A DNA stretch of 64,000 bases. Source: Gautieria morchelliformis. Lineage: Eukaryota; Basidiomycota; Agaricomycetes; Gomphales; Gomphaceae. A program made the position numbers and the translations under genes. Of the stretch, positions 11,736-23,657 are shown in pieces. Under the pieces are notes generated by a model. That model was given only the letters and a program-made list of their open reading frames with translations, searched no databases and had not been told where the DNA came from. The stretch lies in the NCBI GenBank assembly GCA_015179125.1, contig WHVA01000440.1, positions 1 through 64,000 of the forward strand, given 5' to 3'. Each line of letters begins with the position of its first letter. Position 1 is the first letter of the stretch.

Positions 11736-11869
11736 ATACCCCACCCCTCATCTCCCAGCTCACCCCATTGTATGCTATTACTTTGTATCAATCGGCTGAG
11801 TTCTAGTCGTCGTTGGCTGTCTGGGTCATCCCATGGAGCTTCTCGGGCACTTCTGCATCAAAATGTTTA

Positions 11870-12914
11870 TCATCCCTTCGTTGATCGCGAATTCAACAAA
11901 GCGGTCGCTACTACATCGTGGATATCTTTGCACCGCGCCTGGCACTCCTCCGTGCACTACAAGGGTTTCAGTTCACATCACCATGTAGCAGAATACTGTC
12001 ATTCACCTGAATGATTTCGTCCGCAGTCATTTGTCCAGTTTGCCAGACACTTGTTATAGCTCCTAAAGCCGGCATGCAGGCCAAAGTGAAACATCCACGT
12101 GCTTGAGTGGCTTCCTCAGCGGTCGGATCGAGCCAGATGTCTTTCTCCATCGTAATCTTGAACGGAAGGTTAGCCTGATGGGACTGTACTTGTAAAGTAG
12201 ACGTACGCCTGCACAGGACGTAACCAAGCCGAACATCTCAATGCCCGCGTCTGCGAGAGCAGTGCTTGCTGCAACAGACCCTGAGGCTACGCAGCCTTCA
12301 AGGCCGTCATTTTCAAGGATCGTTATGAAAACGTCAATGCACGACTTGGGCAGTAGTTCTAGCCTGAGAGATGGCACTAAGGCTTGATGGATAAGAACAC
12401 CGGTAGACCTGTCTTCTGCGTCCTAGTAATTCGAGAGTAGCCATCAGTCGTTGATCACATAGGCTGCATTAATGCGCACTCGCATAGGTGCACGCCGTCG
12501 CGTGCATGAAAAGGGGGCAAATTTTACTTCTACATTCAGTTTACCAACCTCATTATAGGGGGCATTTTTTATCTGTCGCGGACCATACCTTGGCAGGTCT
12601 TTCAGCTGGAGTGTACCAAGCTGTAAAATCAGAATGCTCACACAGCGCATGCAATTTTCGTCTTCTCAGTTTCAATGTACGCAGAGCCATTAGCTTGACT
12701 GATCAAACCGGGTGTGAGAACTATGACATAGGGAACGAATGTGAATACGAGACGGTGGACAAGCAGAAAATGTGGTACAAATTGGTCGAATATCCTTGGG
12801 CGATCTGCCCTCCCGCGTGGTCAGATTTGAAGGCGAACTGTCGATTTCGTCGTCGAACACAGGTGGTCTACTTTCTTCTGGTCCATTTATTCTGCGTCGG
12901 TCGAAGCTGGCCAT
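11870..12914 (-). CDS. MTR3: Exosome core subunit MTR3 (EXOSC6), RNase PH fold
   Basis: Six exons (12914-12779, 12720-12642, 12588-12480, 12422-12207, 12156-12007, 11956-11870) give 258 residues. Family motifs run through the splice sites: MASFDRRRINGPEE at the start, GSAYIETEKTKIACAVYGPRQ-like strand pairs, IDVFITILENDG, ASTALADAGIEMFGLVTS and a C-terminal IHDVVATAL helix. MTR3 is one of six RNase PH-like ring subunits of the eukaryotic exosome, which degrades and processes RNA 3' ends in nucleus and cytoplasm; the eukaryotic ring itself is normally catalytically inactive. It is divergent from SGF11, with 125 bp between the start codons. All exon phases are consistent. Confidence 0.93.
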
Positions 12915-13039
12915 TTCTATAGCACAAGCGTAAATCAGGAGTCCGAGGACTTACTGTAGTAGTTAGACGCTATCATTTTGCGTCCGCATCTGGAGACTTT
13001 GAGATTGTACTAGCTAGGTACGCGTTGCTGTTCCATACC

Positions 13040-14637
13040 ATGACAGGCCCTACCAAGACTAGGGATGAACTCATCTCGTCGTTTGTGAGCTTACTCCCCA
13101 ATACTAAGTCCTCTGTTACGTCTCAACTTCTCCTAAGTCGAGCAAGCTGTTTTCTGCTATGCTACATGAAGTCATCATGGACGCCGCCTTACAATCACAC
13201 AAAGACATATTGCGTGGAAAATCTTTGTGTGCGGTCTGTGGGACGCGGTGAGTGTGCCTCATACGCGTCTGCCCACCCCTCATGCTTCACATCCCAGTTG
13301 TGGCTCGGGTGCGCCTTTGGAGTGCCCTACTGCCAGAACTGGCATTTGACGTCTTCTTTGCAGCACATGTGCCGGAAGGACATATTATTAAAGCTGGTCT
13401 CTCGTCCAGCACATCGTCCTCTATGCCAGTTCCCGGTTCACCTCCGTCCACAAGCGCGGCTGGAACGAGTATACACGCCAACAAAGAAAAGACCGACGGT
13501 AATGTATACTTTGAATGTACTAACTGCCAGAAAAAGGTAAGCAGCCTGGGTGTTTAGAAAACCCTCCTGATAAAACATTCGGTTAGATTGCATCAAATCG
13601 GTATGCCCCACATCTAAGTGGATGTTTAGGCATAGGCACTGGTTCACGAAGGGGTGCAGCACGCAATGCGGCTGCGAAGAATAAGTGCGATCATGTCACA
13701 CTCCTCTCGCCGTGTCTGATTAAACCGCGACAAGGCTGGGTGCTGATCTTGACCGTGGGGTGTCGCCACTTGTGGGATCCGATTACGGGTCACCAGCCCA
13801 TGAGGTCCTCAATGGAAAGGGGAAGGGGAAGGGTCGGAACAAGAAAATCAACGGTCTGACTCTTTGTTACGAGGAGTTTGTATCATCGAATAACATGCCG
13901 CAGGAAAACTTATTGATCCCGAAGTAAACGGAAATCACAAAAGGGTCAGTATTCCTTGATTTCTTTTGGGGCACAGGCGGCTCAAGGGTCGCCCCCAGCC
14001 AAATACATCAGAAAATCCACCGACCAAGAAGATCAAGAAGCAGAAGACGTCCGCTGGTAAACCCAACATCTCATGCAATGCGTTCTGACCCATTACCGCT
14101 TCCAGCCGGCTCAACGACGACAATGCTTGTTGGAGACAGTATTCCCAACAAAGTATGTATTTATTTCGTCACCACAGCCTTAACCGGTGCCATTTTGTAT
14201 TGGTAGTCCCATATATCTACAACAGCAAAAATACCAGTAAAATCAGGAGCCAACCCTACTTCCCCATATGCACCAGGTTCCCCTTCAGGATCTGGTTCAC
14301 AGGACTCCGGGCGAGATTCTCCCTCTGCGTCTGCCTCCCACTCGGTGTCCTCATCCGCACAAAGTCCCACGGCAAGCTTGGGATCGAAACCTCCTAGACC
14401 TTACAATATGTCCTCTGACAGCAATATGAGACCATCTCGCCCCCCCAGTTCGGGTAGAAACCAAATAGGAGCCGTGGAAGCTGCGGTTGTAAAACGCAAG
14501 ACAGAAGAGAAAGAAGACCCAGATTTTATAGGTTCGTGCGTCATAGCTAGACTATGTACTTCTTCTAGACACTCACGTTGTGGTGGGAAGATGTAGACGG
14601 AGAAGAAGAAGAAGAAGGCTCTTCCGACAGTTCATGA
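13040..14637 (+). CDS. SGF11: SAGA deubiquitinase-module subunit SGF11
   Basis: Nine exons fit in phase (13040-13084, 13138-13247, 13410-13536, 13587-13684, 13735-13923, 13977-14056, 14106-14152, 14207-14531, 14597-14637) and give 353 residues. The N-terminal helix (KLFSAMLHEVIMDAAL) is the part that contacts the deubiquitinase module. The zinc finger is clear: YFECTNCQKK, then IASNRYAPHLSGCLG followed by a basic RRGAARNAAAKNK tail. An extra CAVC motif lies before it. The long C-terminal half, rich in Ser, Pro and Gly with an acidic end, is absent from the short yeast protein. SGF11 tethers and activates the H2B deubiquitinase in SAGA. The 162-bp second intron is unusual; its acceptor at 13409 is the only one that keeps frame. 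Confidence 0.88.
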
Positions 14638-14717
14638 CCTCATCAGTACCCTCGTCCTTTCATATTTTAATCTTATGATTCCCCACTGTAGCATTGTAAC
14701 AGCCAGTCCAGGAATAT

Positions 14718-17417
14718 TTATCTTGCTAGTCTCTTCCCTTTGAGGGCAGACAGCCCCAGAGCATAACCAAAACGACTCCTTGGGCGACCAGCATATATGA
14801 ATAGGTCTTCAGGCTGATTTCGTTCGAAAGTAGGCCCGCTATGAAGGGAAAAGTCGCTGCAAACCTGGGTCAGACCATGAAATTATATCGTAACGCCACA
14901 ACTTACCATTTCCCACACTCGCCACAGTGGACCTAGAGGTTGTAAGACGTTTCTGAAATAATAAAACCAGCAAGTCAAATCGCTCACATGATCGCCATAC
15001 TGCTCATATGAATATCCACGGGGAGTAGACGAGTTGGCAAAGCAACCCCGAGTGGGAACATTGGACCATAGACCAGACCTACAAATGTGTTATTACCACC
15101 AGTCGCTGATTTCCTTGCAAGGCCTCACCAATAACACCTGTGCAAAAAGCGTCGGCTACCAGTGAGGGCATCCACCAAACCAATACGTGCATCACAAGCG
15201 CTACGACTGAATGAGCAGAAGGTACAAGCATGAGCATCGACCATGAATCATGCATTTACTGGCACAAACGGCTACCCATGATAGGTCAGTGAACCCCACA
15301 AAACAAGTTGTTAGAACCGACCAACAGATTGAAATGTAAAAGACGTTTTAGACTGCGGAAGCTCATGCTGTTCAGAGTTGCCATTCTCTTCATCAGCGCA
15401 CGCCAAGCTTGAAAGGCACCAGAACTTGCCGTGGATAGAGGAATCCGAACCCAATCCGACTAATAGCCATTCCTGCCCAAAAGCCGCTGGCTACATAACC
15501 AACTGTACCTGGGTTGGCGGCCTGCGATACATTGACACGGTGAGTAGGGGTTATAGTTCACTTGCTCACCTTTTCTCCCAGCAGATAGATAACAGCCTGG
15601 AAGACCGAAATATAAGTAAGCGACCATACAGCAAGCATAGTAGCTCACGAAACCTTGGGTGGTGGTCTCACTTCCCAGAAATCAGGTTGCTGGTTGAATG
15701 TTTGTTTGCAAGACTGACCTTCCCGAATAGAGTCCCAGGAAGACGGCGAATGCCCAGACTAGTGGACTGCATAGCGCCTGACACAGAGCTGTGGGCGTAG
15801 CAAGGGTGAATGAGGTTCCGACACGGATGTAAAAATTCGGACTCACTGTTTCGAGGACAAACAGTAGATGGTTGTCCCGAGAAATCATGGCTTCCTCGTG
15901 GCAGGGGAAACTCCGCGTGGGGCAATATCATGCTCGATACCACACGTGATGCCTGAATACGATCGTTGTTGTGCTCGGAACACGTCGGGTGATAAGCAAA
16001 GGTAAGAAATGATGCGTTTAAACTAGATAACACCAGTGATCCCAGATAGAATGATTTCCAAGAGACACCGTTGGATATGAGGGACTGGCACACGAGTGGG
16101 GAAAAGAAAGCGCCTATGGCTAAATCAATAGAATTAACCTTTATCCAAACATCAGAGATGGATTGGGTGACGACGTGCCCCAAAAGCCATGGAGCTGGCC
16201 CAAAGATATTGTCTCAAGCGAGTTAACATATGCGTTTCTGAATAGTAAGGTTCAAAGGTATTTGAGCGTCAAGGTAAACGTTTTCTGAACAGCGGTCATA
16301 CAAAGTCCCTAGACCAAACGAAACAGTATGATCTCTGGTGAGCAGAACTGCAAACGATGCATCAGTAGGGCGAAATTACGCACCAGTAAGAAAAGCCCGT
16401 GCGAACGCGGCTAGCCCGAACGCGACGAGCATGCTCGGATACTTTGGGCCTGTTCCCATGATTACGAAAAAAACCGCATGGATAAGACTAGCTACAACCA
16501 AAAGGGTCGCGCGAGCCTGCGTTGGAGAGTGTCCTAGTCGGGGGGTGGTCACTTTATAACGATAAAACCTCCAGCCGACACGGATGTGTGGAATAAAACT
16601 TGGCTTTTGAGATGAGATATCAAAACGACCCATTAACCTCAGGAGTGTCTCGATCATAAGCGTTCCGAAGAAGAAACTACAAGTCCACGCAATGGCACAC
16701 GCAGCTTTGCAAGCCATAAAAGGTTCGAAGACTCACCCCCCAGCACCTACGACGAACAAGAGCGAGGATTCTATGTAAGTGATGCCCAGTTGTTCCCGGA
16801 ATTCTGTGGCCGAGTTAAAGCGTGAATATATGACCACTGGGCACTCTATACATACTAGGAAGAACAGTCCCGGTGACTAAACAGATGGTCGATAATGCGT
16901 ATCGTGATTGTTGAACGATATCGACTCACCGCCGTCTCCCCACCCACATAACTACAGGACAGCGTTATAAAAAAAACCACGCCAAACATAAAAGTCAAAG
17001 ACTTACAAAGTAGAGAAAGAATGCACTCCAAATCCGGCGACGAAATCGCTGCGGGCCAGCATCAGCTGGAGACGAGGCTCCGGTATTCCTCTGATCCTCA
17101 GAGGATGTCTTTCCACTGACTGCAGTGTTCGTCAACGTTGTACCAGATGATGTGTTGGGAGAGCAGCTCAGAGGTTGAACAGAAGCGAGATATCCCGAGA
17201 TGCTAGGAGAAGATTCGTGAACGTGAACGTGCGCAGGAGATAGGATTTTTTCAATAAATGACTGTGTGTTGTCTATTCCAATCCCATGTGACTCCGTGGG
17301 ATGGCTATGGCTGCATGTTAAGGGAGACGAGGGTGCCTGTTCTTCCAAGAACCGGGGAAGAGTATCGATGCACGAAATTCTAGACATTCTGCTGCTGTCA
17401 GTTGCTTCAGATGACAT
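14718..17417 (-). CDS. MFS transporter with long cytosolic N-terminus (multi-exon, one junction unresolved)
   Basis: The ATG at 17417 opens a Ser/Thr/His-rich cytosolic head of about 130 residues (SFIEKILSPAHVHVHES), then about ten exons with MFS membrane segments. Recognisable blocks include LCGWGDG, KFREQLGITYIESSLLF, a TM segment (CSFFFGTLMIETLLR) and ATLLVVASLIHAVFF. Further on are AFFSPLVCQSLISNGVSW, GTVGYVASGFWAGMAISRIG, VLVWWMPSLVADAFCTG and LVAQGVVLVMLWG before the stop at 14718. It resembles the fungal Bsc6-type family found in Agaricomycetes; the substrate is unknown. Between about 16380 and 16130 the motif NAYVNSLE and a following LHGFWG are in a different frame from the next block. 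I found no canonical intron that links them, so this part may hold a frameshift or an unusual splice. Confidence 0.75.
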
Positions 17418-17974
17418 CCTGGAAGCTCCTGGAAGGGACAGGACGAAAGCCAACGGGTACGCAAGCTTATGGCGACAAGATACCGCCCTTAAATATGTTT
17501 CTAGTCTTTGCTGCAACCTGAGCCATACGAATGGTGACCTGGGCCTAGATGACAGGGCATACCCTGAATGGAGTGCAAGCACAAATAGGAGCCAGGTTTC
17601 TCGAAGGCTACAGACACGCTTCAGACCCTGATCAGCTGAGCATACTGCCGAACAACACACATCCGTTTGACGAATGTACATCGCTTCGACTAGAAGACCG
17701 TGACCGGCGTAGTCGAGCCACGATCACTTCCCGAGAAATATTAATGCAAGCCAATATACCGCGGGACCGGTAGCAATTGTACACGACAATACCATTGTCA
17801 TAACGAGTTCCCATCTGTGTCATCGACCGACTAGAGTATTGCTCAAAGCGTGTGCTGGTCCTTACAGGGTCACACTGATAGTGGCAACCCTAGTTTACCG
17901 GCAACTTAGTTACATAATAACATGGACCGGGACAAGTTCCGAATTCGTTGCACTCCGCCAGCGAACCTACAGGG
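17418..17974. other. Divergent promoter region of the MFS transporter and PTH2
   Basis: This 557-bp stretch lies between two outward-facing start codons. I see no supported exon in it; short open frames on both strands lack recognisable motifs. It should carry the promoters of both neighbours, but no element can be named with confidence. Confidence 0.4.
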
Positions 17975-18953
17975 ATGTCCACGTCTGCTCCAGGTAGATT
18001 CATCGCTGGCTAAATTGCACTTTTGTTGTCTGACCTTAGGCTGATCTCACTGGTACCAATGGCAAGCTCTCACCTATGGGGCCGTCGTTGCCTTTTCTCT
18101 TTGCGTTGGCTACTTTGCTGGCATCGGGACTTCCTTGTCATTCTCGAGGTCCTCGGAGATACCTGGAGCCGACGCCGGTGCAGATAGCGAGGATGAGACA
18201 GAGGACCAGGTCGGCGGCAGTTTGGGTGTGCTTGAAGCTAAGCCCCAGGAAGAATCTAAGCTTGTGAGTCCGGTCCGGGCCTCCTCGTGATTCCACCCAA
18301 GCTAATTTTTCATTCTTAAAATCACGGTGGTACGCGTAGGTCCTCGTGGTTCGGAGTGACTTAGGAATGTCAACGGGGAAAATCGCCGCCCAGTGTGTAG
18401 ATCAGGTCTTTTTTGCGTAGTAGCCGACCCATAAATATTTAATAGGTGCTCTCACGCAACATTAGCTTGCTATAAAGCACTATGCCGCGCTAACCCTTCG
18501 GTTCGCCTGAAGTCTTTCTGGCAATTCATTCCCGCTTGCTAATGCATTTGATACGAAGCTTCTTTCACATTGGAAAAAAATGGGGTGAGCCGTGGAATTT
18601 AATGATCACAGTGACGATTCGGACTATCCACATACAGCCAAACTAAGATTGCTCTACGATGCGAAGACGAGGAAGAACTACTTCTTTTACAGGCGCAGGC
18701 CCAGAGTCTGAACCTTTGTGCACAGACTATTCAAGACGCGTGAGTCATAGACTGTACCACCCACGAGATAATCATAATCCAGATGGAATTTCCACTTTAG
18801 AGGAAGAACTCAAATCTCGGCTGGATCTCGGACCGTGCTTGGTGTTGGACCAGGTTTGTTCTGCGGCTAATCGTCCAGCAGTGTGCGGCTAATTATTCGA
18901 CAGGCCCCGTGCACCTCATTAATCAAGTAACAGGACATTTGAAACTTCTTTAA
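17975..18953 (+). CDS. PTH2: Peptidyl-tRNA hydrolase 2 (PTH2/Bit1 type), membrane-anchored
   Basis: Eight small exons (17975-17993, 18067-18263, 18340-18392, 18446-18500, 18559-18584, 18638-18739, 18801-18853, 18904-18953) give 184 residues with all phases consistent. An N-terminal hydrophobic anchor (YGAVVAFSLCVGYFAGIG) and an acidic linker precede the PTH2 domain: SDLGMSTGKIAAQCSHA, then HWKKMGQTKIALRCED, LNLCAQTIQDAGRTQI, TVLGVGPG and a C-terminal VTGHLKLL. PTH2 releases tRNA from prematurely dropped peptidyl-tRNA. The anchor agrees with the mitochondrial outer-membrane location known for eukaryotic PTH2. The first exon has only 19 coding bases. Confidence 0.92.
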
Positions 18954-21003
18954 TCTGGATCGTCACCCCTGTGGAAAAGTACCGTGTGTTCGAAATTTCC
19001 TCGCTAGGGATGCACTGTGTGTTGTAATACGATTTGGTTATGTTTTAATTCTCATGTTCAGACGTACCTAGGCTTCAATAAAAGTGTCGAACTGTGATCG
19101 TTGAGCTGGGAACTTTATGGAACTCTACACAGTCTGCAAGACCTCGGGCCGAAAGGCGATGTTAAATTAGTTGACATCAGGGCTTGGCCTTACTCCTCCG
19201 TCTGGACTACTTAGAGTTTTACCAAACCAGCCGCATGGCCAAGCCACATCGGATACCAGGGTACCGTTTTTTTGAGTTAGCCTTGGAGGCTCGCATCACG
19301 CATCACTGGCGCTGGTGCAGAGCTTCTATCATTCGTTTCGGGTAGTATACCAAGGGAGTGTGCTCTTGTATCTTGAAATGGGATAGCTGCTAATAAGGAA
19401 GGTAAGCGGCATTGTCATCACTGCTTGACTTCAGGCCTTCGCGCATGATCGCGCATGAATGTTTCCCATTGTAATATGTATACTTTTTGTGATGTTATTA
19501 GACAACACTGGGGAAGCGAATGTCCTAGGCATGCCATACGGCAGGACCGTTTCATCAGTAAACGCAAGCGGAGTTATTCGGAGACTAAAGGGGACTGATG
19601 TTGAACGTTGAGACCCAGTGAGAATCGCCAAGGGTCCAGGGACATAGCTGTTCAGATCGGTGAAACCACAGTCGGTCTGAACATACTGGGAAATAATTTT
19701 GCAACCACTTTTATTGGTTCACACCTGTTCAGATCAGATGAATAAAGTATTTTTGGATATGTTGCTGTCGGTTGAGTGGAGTTCAAATCATGTGTTCACT
19801 AATGAGGCTTGAGGATGGCAACCTAAGAAGTGAGAAGAAATTGCATGAAATTGCATCTGTAAACAGACTCTGCAAGGCACAGCTTCAAGGTACAGCATAT
19901 ACATCTTATATGAAGGCTTTCCCAAACTTCATGTAATGCAAGCATGAGGACATGAGTAAGAATGTCAGTCCTCTTGCTTGCATTGCAGGGAGTTAGGAGA
20001 AGCCTCCAAGATCAGATAGCAGCATGCAGAGTTACACAGGTGTATAAAACTTGATGAATTTGGTAAGCACCTGAATGTTGAGCAACTTTGTAAAGATGTC
20101 CAAGCTAATGTCTTTGATTGCCAAGTCACATACCCTCTTTTTCATTTGTAGATGATCATCTTGCTGAGAAAATATTACTGAACCTCTAGTACTATAAGTC
20201 ATTTTTAGGCCTCACAGTCAGCCCAATATGAATTTCTAAGAGCTCACATTGCTTCTGGTATGTTTCTGTGGAGTGGTGGTTGTGATGGGCCCTCATCAGA
20301 TGCATAAAAGTTTCCTATGCCAGCTTCCAGCTCAGAGTGGTCAACTTTGAGTTCCTCAGATGTCTCAAGGATCCCAGATGGAACAGGGGATGGTGATGGT
20401 GCTGTGGCTCTGAGTCTTGGAGTCACCTGGCGCTTGTAAACATGATGCTTCTTTGGAGAAAAATTATCTTATCTAAGATCAGTAGTAGATCCTTTACTTA
20501 TATTTACAGGCAAACTCACCTCCATCAGTTTTTATGATATATCTGTCAAGATAGACTTTCAGGTTCTGTCTGACAGGATGTTCTTCTAGATATCAAGAAG
20601 GGCCTTATTATATACACCTAACAAACCCACTAGGTAGGTTCTTGTAGGCTGCCCTTTTGGTACTTGTTAGCTTTGGCAGGAGAATCCCATCTGGTTTCTC
20701 AAGTTCAGTGGATATTGTATACTCTAGCTGTAGCCTCTCACCAAAGACATGTTTATGCCTCCTGATCTTATGGGATCCTGTTGTGATGACTTGCATGGCA
20801 CGCTCAATGTGGTATTTGAATGCACGCCACGTCCTCAGGCACCCACGACGCATTGAAGTGGTCATAATTTTCAGCAAATCTGAGAATCTAATTGTAAAAT
20901 ATTCATGTAACCGTGGCCAATGCAGCGCGAACTTTAAATTTATGATCCTGTGCGTACCCAAAACAACATCATATATGCGACCTGCCTATATATACAGTAT
21001 CAA
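18954..21003. other. Gene-poor stretch, possible eroded mobile sequence
   Basis: About 2 kb, AT-richer than its neighbours and without a supported gene. On the minus strand two open stretches stand out: 20961-20608 (117 codons, with motifs such as LRTWRAFKYHIERAMQVI and EYTISTELEKPDG) and 20426-20244, both preceded by plausible splice signals. They look like fragments of a once-coding sequence, perhaps an old transposon, but I do not recognise the family. Near 19640-19740 a GTTCAGATC motif occurs twice. Nothing else is visible. Confidence 0.35.
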
Positions 21004-23449
21004 CTATTCCTCTAGATCCTCGTCCTCTTCACTCCACTCCTCCGCTTCATCATCTATAAAGTCATTGAACCGCAGTTCCTCTCCCTCGTCCTCACTATCA
21101 AGTTCTTCCTCCTCGCTTTCGCTTTGTCCGCTTTCGTCACTTGCACTGTCCGCACTGTCTGCACCAAGCTCCACATCCTCTATACTTCCCTTGTCATTGT
21201 CTTCTACTTCCATTTCATCTGCTTCTCTTTCGGCATCATCATCGCTGTCACTTTCGCCTTCCACATAGGTCACCGGACTAGATTTGGTTCCTTTCTGGCC
21301 AGTCGCCTTCGATTCCGGCGCAAGGAGAGTTGGACCTGCAGACGCTCTCAACTCGATTTGCGACAGCATGAGCTCGAGACGTCCACTAAGAGCCAGCAAT
21401 GGATCACGTAGAGCAAGTCGTGCTGTGAGTGTTGCGTACAGACTCGACAAGCGCGTCACAAGATCCGGCATCTAGGGACGGTCAGCATCAGAAAGGTACA
21501 ATGCTGATAGACCCACAGTCATTAAGTGACCTGTGTGAACAACAAGCACAGCCCTAATCCACCGTATAAGCCCAGTCCCCCGTTGAGCACTCGCTCCGCC
21601 ACCGCCGCCTTTCGCAGTATTCGCCCTTGCCCCTCGCCCAAGCCTCTCAACACAGGCTGTCAAAAGCGGGACCGCAAGCTGGGGCGGAAGACGGCGCACA
21701 GTGTTCATCACCAACAACTCATCGGAATGAAGGAGGCAAGTTTCTAGTAGCCGAGTGTCTGCTGAATGAAGCGCTTGCACAAGTGTTCGTGATAGGGAAT
21801 GCGCAGGGACAGGTAAGTGGTCAGCGTCATTTTCCTTACCTGTCCGGGTCTTTTGTCTGCGTCGCACTGTGGGATCCTTCGGCGCCTCGTGTTCCGAAAC
21901 TGAGCTCATGTCAGAATTAGCACCGCCTAGATCTGCACCACTAGAAAGCGCAGTAAGCCGCTGCCCCAGACTGAGCTCGGCAAGATCAACATCAAGATCA
22001 CCATCCATGCCTCTAGTGGGAATGTCATTAAAATCACGATCCTGGTCTGGCTCAAAGCCTGATCGGACAGCGAGACGGGGTGTCTCGACATAGCGTTTTT
22101 GCGAAGTGCTCTGAATTGGACTGTCAAAGAAGTGTTGAGACAGAAGATAACAACGCACTGGGCCTCCACCGGGAGCTTCCACCAGCTTGAACGACACATC
22201 CTTCGAAAGTGGCACTTGCGAGATGAACTCGCCCGCGTCATCGAGATAACGCTAGAAGATACAACCAAATAAGTATCGCCATCAACCACGGGAATGCAGC
22301 ACGCACCACAACCTCGAATACAGGCTTTGCGCCCCCAATTAAGCGGGCAATGCGCAAACGCCCATGCTCACGAGGCACAAAGGTAGCAGCAACTACACGA
22401 ACCTCGTCATGCTTCGATGGCGCATGAACGGTTGAACATGGAGAAATAGTGACTACCTTCGAATTTGATGCTGATGGTGCAGGAAGCTTGAAGAGGGCGA
22501 CCTTGCCCGATGCGGAGATGGTGAGAAGGGTAGCGGTGTCGGTGGTAGAGAGGGCAGCATGGCGAGCTATTGCGTCAAGAGGCACGTTGGCAATGAGAGT
22601 ACCTTGCTTGGATGGCGGACCTGGAACGCGCCATACATTGACAACACGATCCATATCTGCAATGGAAATGAAACGCGAAGGCTGCATCTGATCCCAATGT
22701 AGCCATGTCACAGATGATGCGTGACCAGTGAATGAAACACCCTCTATGAGTCTCGCAGGCTCAGAGGTGGGCGATGAATTAGCAGGGAGGGAGAAGAGAC
22801 GCATGGAATGATTTGCCACGAGAAGCTCGGTCTCAGGCTCTTGACCTTCACCTGGGCGAGAAGCGAGAGATGAATAGGGAATGCTGCCTTCAGCTTTCCA
22901 ACTGCCCAACAACTCGTTCCGCGCGGCATTCCAAAGACGAACGACGCCATCCGCGCTGGAGGACCACACATGCGAAGGCTGCGTGCCGCCTGACGCGGCG
23001 AATACAGCTGTGAGACTAGACGGATGTGAAATCGTGCGTAGGACCCGTGCATGCGTTGGGGAAAAGAGGACGAGAGATCCATTAGATAGGCCCAGACAGA
23101 CGAGCTGCGTCTTCGCAAGAGATGTGTTTGTTGAAACACGACTGGCCGCCTTCTTGCGTTTTTTGGTGGGCGATGCATCTCTGCGCGTCCCGTCTGAGGC
23201 CAAGTCAAGGGAAATCCAAGAAAGACATGTGACGCGCGCAGCATCGACGGTATACTCTACCACAGCACTGCCAGTGGTCGCGTCGAATACACGCAGGCGA
23301 TGCTTGTCGACCGCGAGCGAGAGGAGCGCAAAAAGGTCAGCATCGGGAGAAAAGTAGGCTATGGAGGAGGAAGTAGATGCGTCTTGAACTTGAGGCAATG
23401 AAATGGCTGCAGTGGACACTGGACGCTGTTTTTTGGACCTCGAGCTCAT
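21004..23449 (-). CDS. UTP5: U3 snoRNP (t-UTP) subunit UTP5 / WDR43
   Basis: Four exons (23449-22307, 22251-22159, 22110-21517, 21471-21004) give 765 residues. The first 400 form a WD40 propeller (FSPDADLFALLSLAVD, HVWSSSADGVVRLWNA, VTWLHWDQMQPSRFISI). A serine-rich acidic linker follows, then the Utp12/Dip2 C-terminal helical domain (SRTLVQALHSADTRLLETC, LLTACVERLGRGARAN, WIRAVLVVHTGHLMT, DLVTRLSSLYATLTARL). The tail is strongly acidic (SEEEELDSEDEGEE). UTP5 belongs to the t-UTP subcomplex, which loads early on nascent pre-rRNA in the nucleolus. The 208-bp gap to the PHO85-type kinase start is a shared divergent promoter. Confidence 0.9.
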
Positions 23450-23657
23450 CGCGGAAAACTTGTCGGAAGTTGCCGGGTTCCCCCTGCAGACCTGCGCATA
23501 CTGATACCCTTCCCTCGATCCTTCTCCCTCGTTCTCGCCTCTCTTACGCCCTTTAACGGTCATCTGTCTTCATCTTGTACTTTTCCTTGGTGCGTATTTC
23601 CACCGCCACTCAAGGCATCGCTTCAGACTCACTGAGTTTGCCACAACTCTTCCAGTC
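23450..23657. promoter_or_regulatory. Shared divergent promoter of UTP5 and the PHO85-type kinase
   Basis: The start codons face away from each other with 208 bp between them. The kinase-proximal half is pyrimidine-rich (CTTCATCTTG, CTCTTCCAG). No binding site is named. The inference rests on gene orientation alone. Confidence 0.45.

Noticed and set aside
13248..13409. Extra coding exon in the long second intron of SGF11
   Set aside because: The stretch is open in one frame, but every acceptor before 13409 gives the wrong phase for the known zinc-finger exon.
20657..21268. Plus-strand Ser-rich open frame (about 200 codons)
   Set aside because: Its right half is the reverse complement of the acidic Glu/Asp-rich tail of UTP5, which reads as Ser/Leu on the other strand. 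It has no independent support.
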